DNA of 5,149 nucleotides, taken from assembly GCA_044450785.1 (NCBI GenBank), contig JBIOJM010000507.1, forward strand, positions 1 to 5,149, in the 5' to 3' direction. This document shows positions 4,579 to 5,149 of this stretch, piece by piece (within the stretch, counting starts at the first letter, position 1; every line of letters begins with the position of its first letter). This stretch comes from JBIOJM01 sp044450785 (GTDB lineage Bacteria > Planctomycetota > Planctomycetia > Isosphaerales > Isosphaeraceae). The translations under genes and the position numbers were made by a program. The notes under the pieces are model-generated. The model saw nothing but the letters and a program-made list of their open reading frames with translations. It made no database searches and was not told the origin of the DNA.

Positions 4579-5149
4579 TTAGCTCTTCAGAAATGAGGCG
4601 ACGAGCCGCGCGAACGCCACCGGCGCTTCGAGATGCACGCCGTGGCCCACGCCCTCGATCACCTCGAGGCGGGCCTCAGGCACGTCGCCGGCGACCAGGC
4701 GAGCCGGGCCGACTCCGGTCAGGGCGTCCTCGGCGCCGACGATCACCAGGGTCGCCGCATCGACGTTCTTCATCACCGGGCCGAGGTCCAGCCGCCGGCC
4801 GCAGTCGACGTAGCGGCTGATCGTGGCACGGCCCAGCGGATGGCGGTCCATCTCGTCCAGGATCGCCCGCACGGTGCCGTTTTCGAAAGCGCCGCGGCCG
4901 AACGCGTTGATCAGCAGGCCAAGATGAACCGCGTGCTGAGGCAGCTCGGAGGCGGCCAGCGCGGACCAAAGGTCGAAGACCGCGTCCAAGTACGCGTCCG
5001 GGGCCGCGACGGGCGAGCACGCGACCAGCCGCCGCACGCGGTCCGGATGCCGCGCCGCCAGGATGATGGCCACACCGGCGCCCAGAGATGTCCGACCAGG
5101 TGCGCTCGCGTGACCCCGGCGGCGTCCATCACGGCCAGGACGTCGGCGG
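4579..5149 (-). pseudogene. Alpha/beta hydrolase, 5' partial, frameshifted at the catalytic serine
   Basis: Alpha/beta hydrolases use a Ser-Asp-His triad; the substrate here cannot be told. The gene enters from the right edge. The first in-window stretch reads ADVLAVMDAAGVTRAHLVGH, the strand and helix that lead into the nucleophile elbow. The reading frame then shifts: the DNA GGACATCTCTGGGCGCCGGT gives GHLWAPV, but one extra T after CAT would give GHSLGAGVAIILAARHPDRV, the family's classic GxSxG elbow. The second frame continues with a cap region, the acid-residue motif VIVGAEDALTG (Asp codon 4726-4728) and the histidine motif EGVGHGVHLEAP (His codon 4642-4644), ending SFLKS at a TAA. Apart from the one-base gap the sequence is well preserved, so this is either a recent inactivation or a sequencing error. 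The IS lies 24 bp past the stop and did not cause the break. Confidence 0.85.

Noticed and set aside
4593..5020. Arg/Pro-rich frames on both strands over the hydrolase
   Set aside because: They are out-of-frame readings of the hydrolase, whose acid and histidine motifs fix the true frame.
1..5149. CRISPR array, tRNA, rRNA or toxin-antitoxin pair
   Set aside because: I saw no regularly spaced direct repeats, no tRNA-like T-loop and acceptor pattern, no rRNA-like sequence and no recognisable toxin or antitoxin motif.

Overview
The window looks like chromosomal DNA from a high-GC, Gram-positive actinobacterium (Actinomycetota). The evidence is strong G/C preference at third codon positions, a class F-like sortase, a Ser/Thr/Pro-rich lipoprotein with a lipobox, and GTG starts. 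The genus cannot be read from the sequence.

Layout, left to right. (1) 2-643 (+) is the 3' part of a sortase with His, Cys and Arg catalytic residues visible; its membrane anchor lies off the left edge. (2) 724-1696 (+) is a compact cluster of three small membrane proteins: a YggT-family protein, an unrecognised single-span protein whose start overlaps the preceding stop, and a GlsB/YeaQ/YmgE-family protein. A good hairpin terminator at 1716-1750 closes it. (3) 1751-2254 holds no convincing gene. (4) 2255-2962 (+) encodes a secreted lipoprotein with a possible PsbP/Mog1-like domain, followed by a strong hairpin plus T7 terminator at 3009-3040. (5) 3041-3376 holds no confident gene but has a cluster of perfect palindromes and one 32-codon minus-strand ORF. 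(6) 3378-4554 is a complete insertion sequence of the IS481/IS3-like DDE type, with an intact minus-strand transposase, 26-bp terminal inverted repeats (23/26 identical) and CTAG on both sides. (7) 4579-5149 (-) is the 3' part of an alpha/beta hydrolase that appears broken by a one-base deletion exactly at its nucleophile elbow.

Functionally, the left half is cell-envelope biology: a sortase, small membrane proteins probably tied to envelope or stress physiology, and a surface lipoprotein. No common pathway is visible. The right half is an accessory junction where an IS landed 24 bp beyond the stop codon of a hydrolase gene. I found no clear new multi-gene system. The best leads are the frameshift at the hydrolase active site, the hairpin enclosing the transposase start codon, the mismatched bases flanking the IS CTAG sites, the palindrome cluster with its short ORF, and the small-membrane-protein operon.
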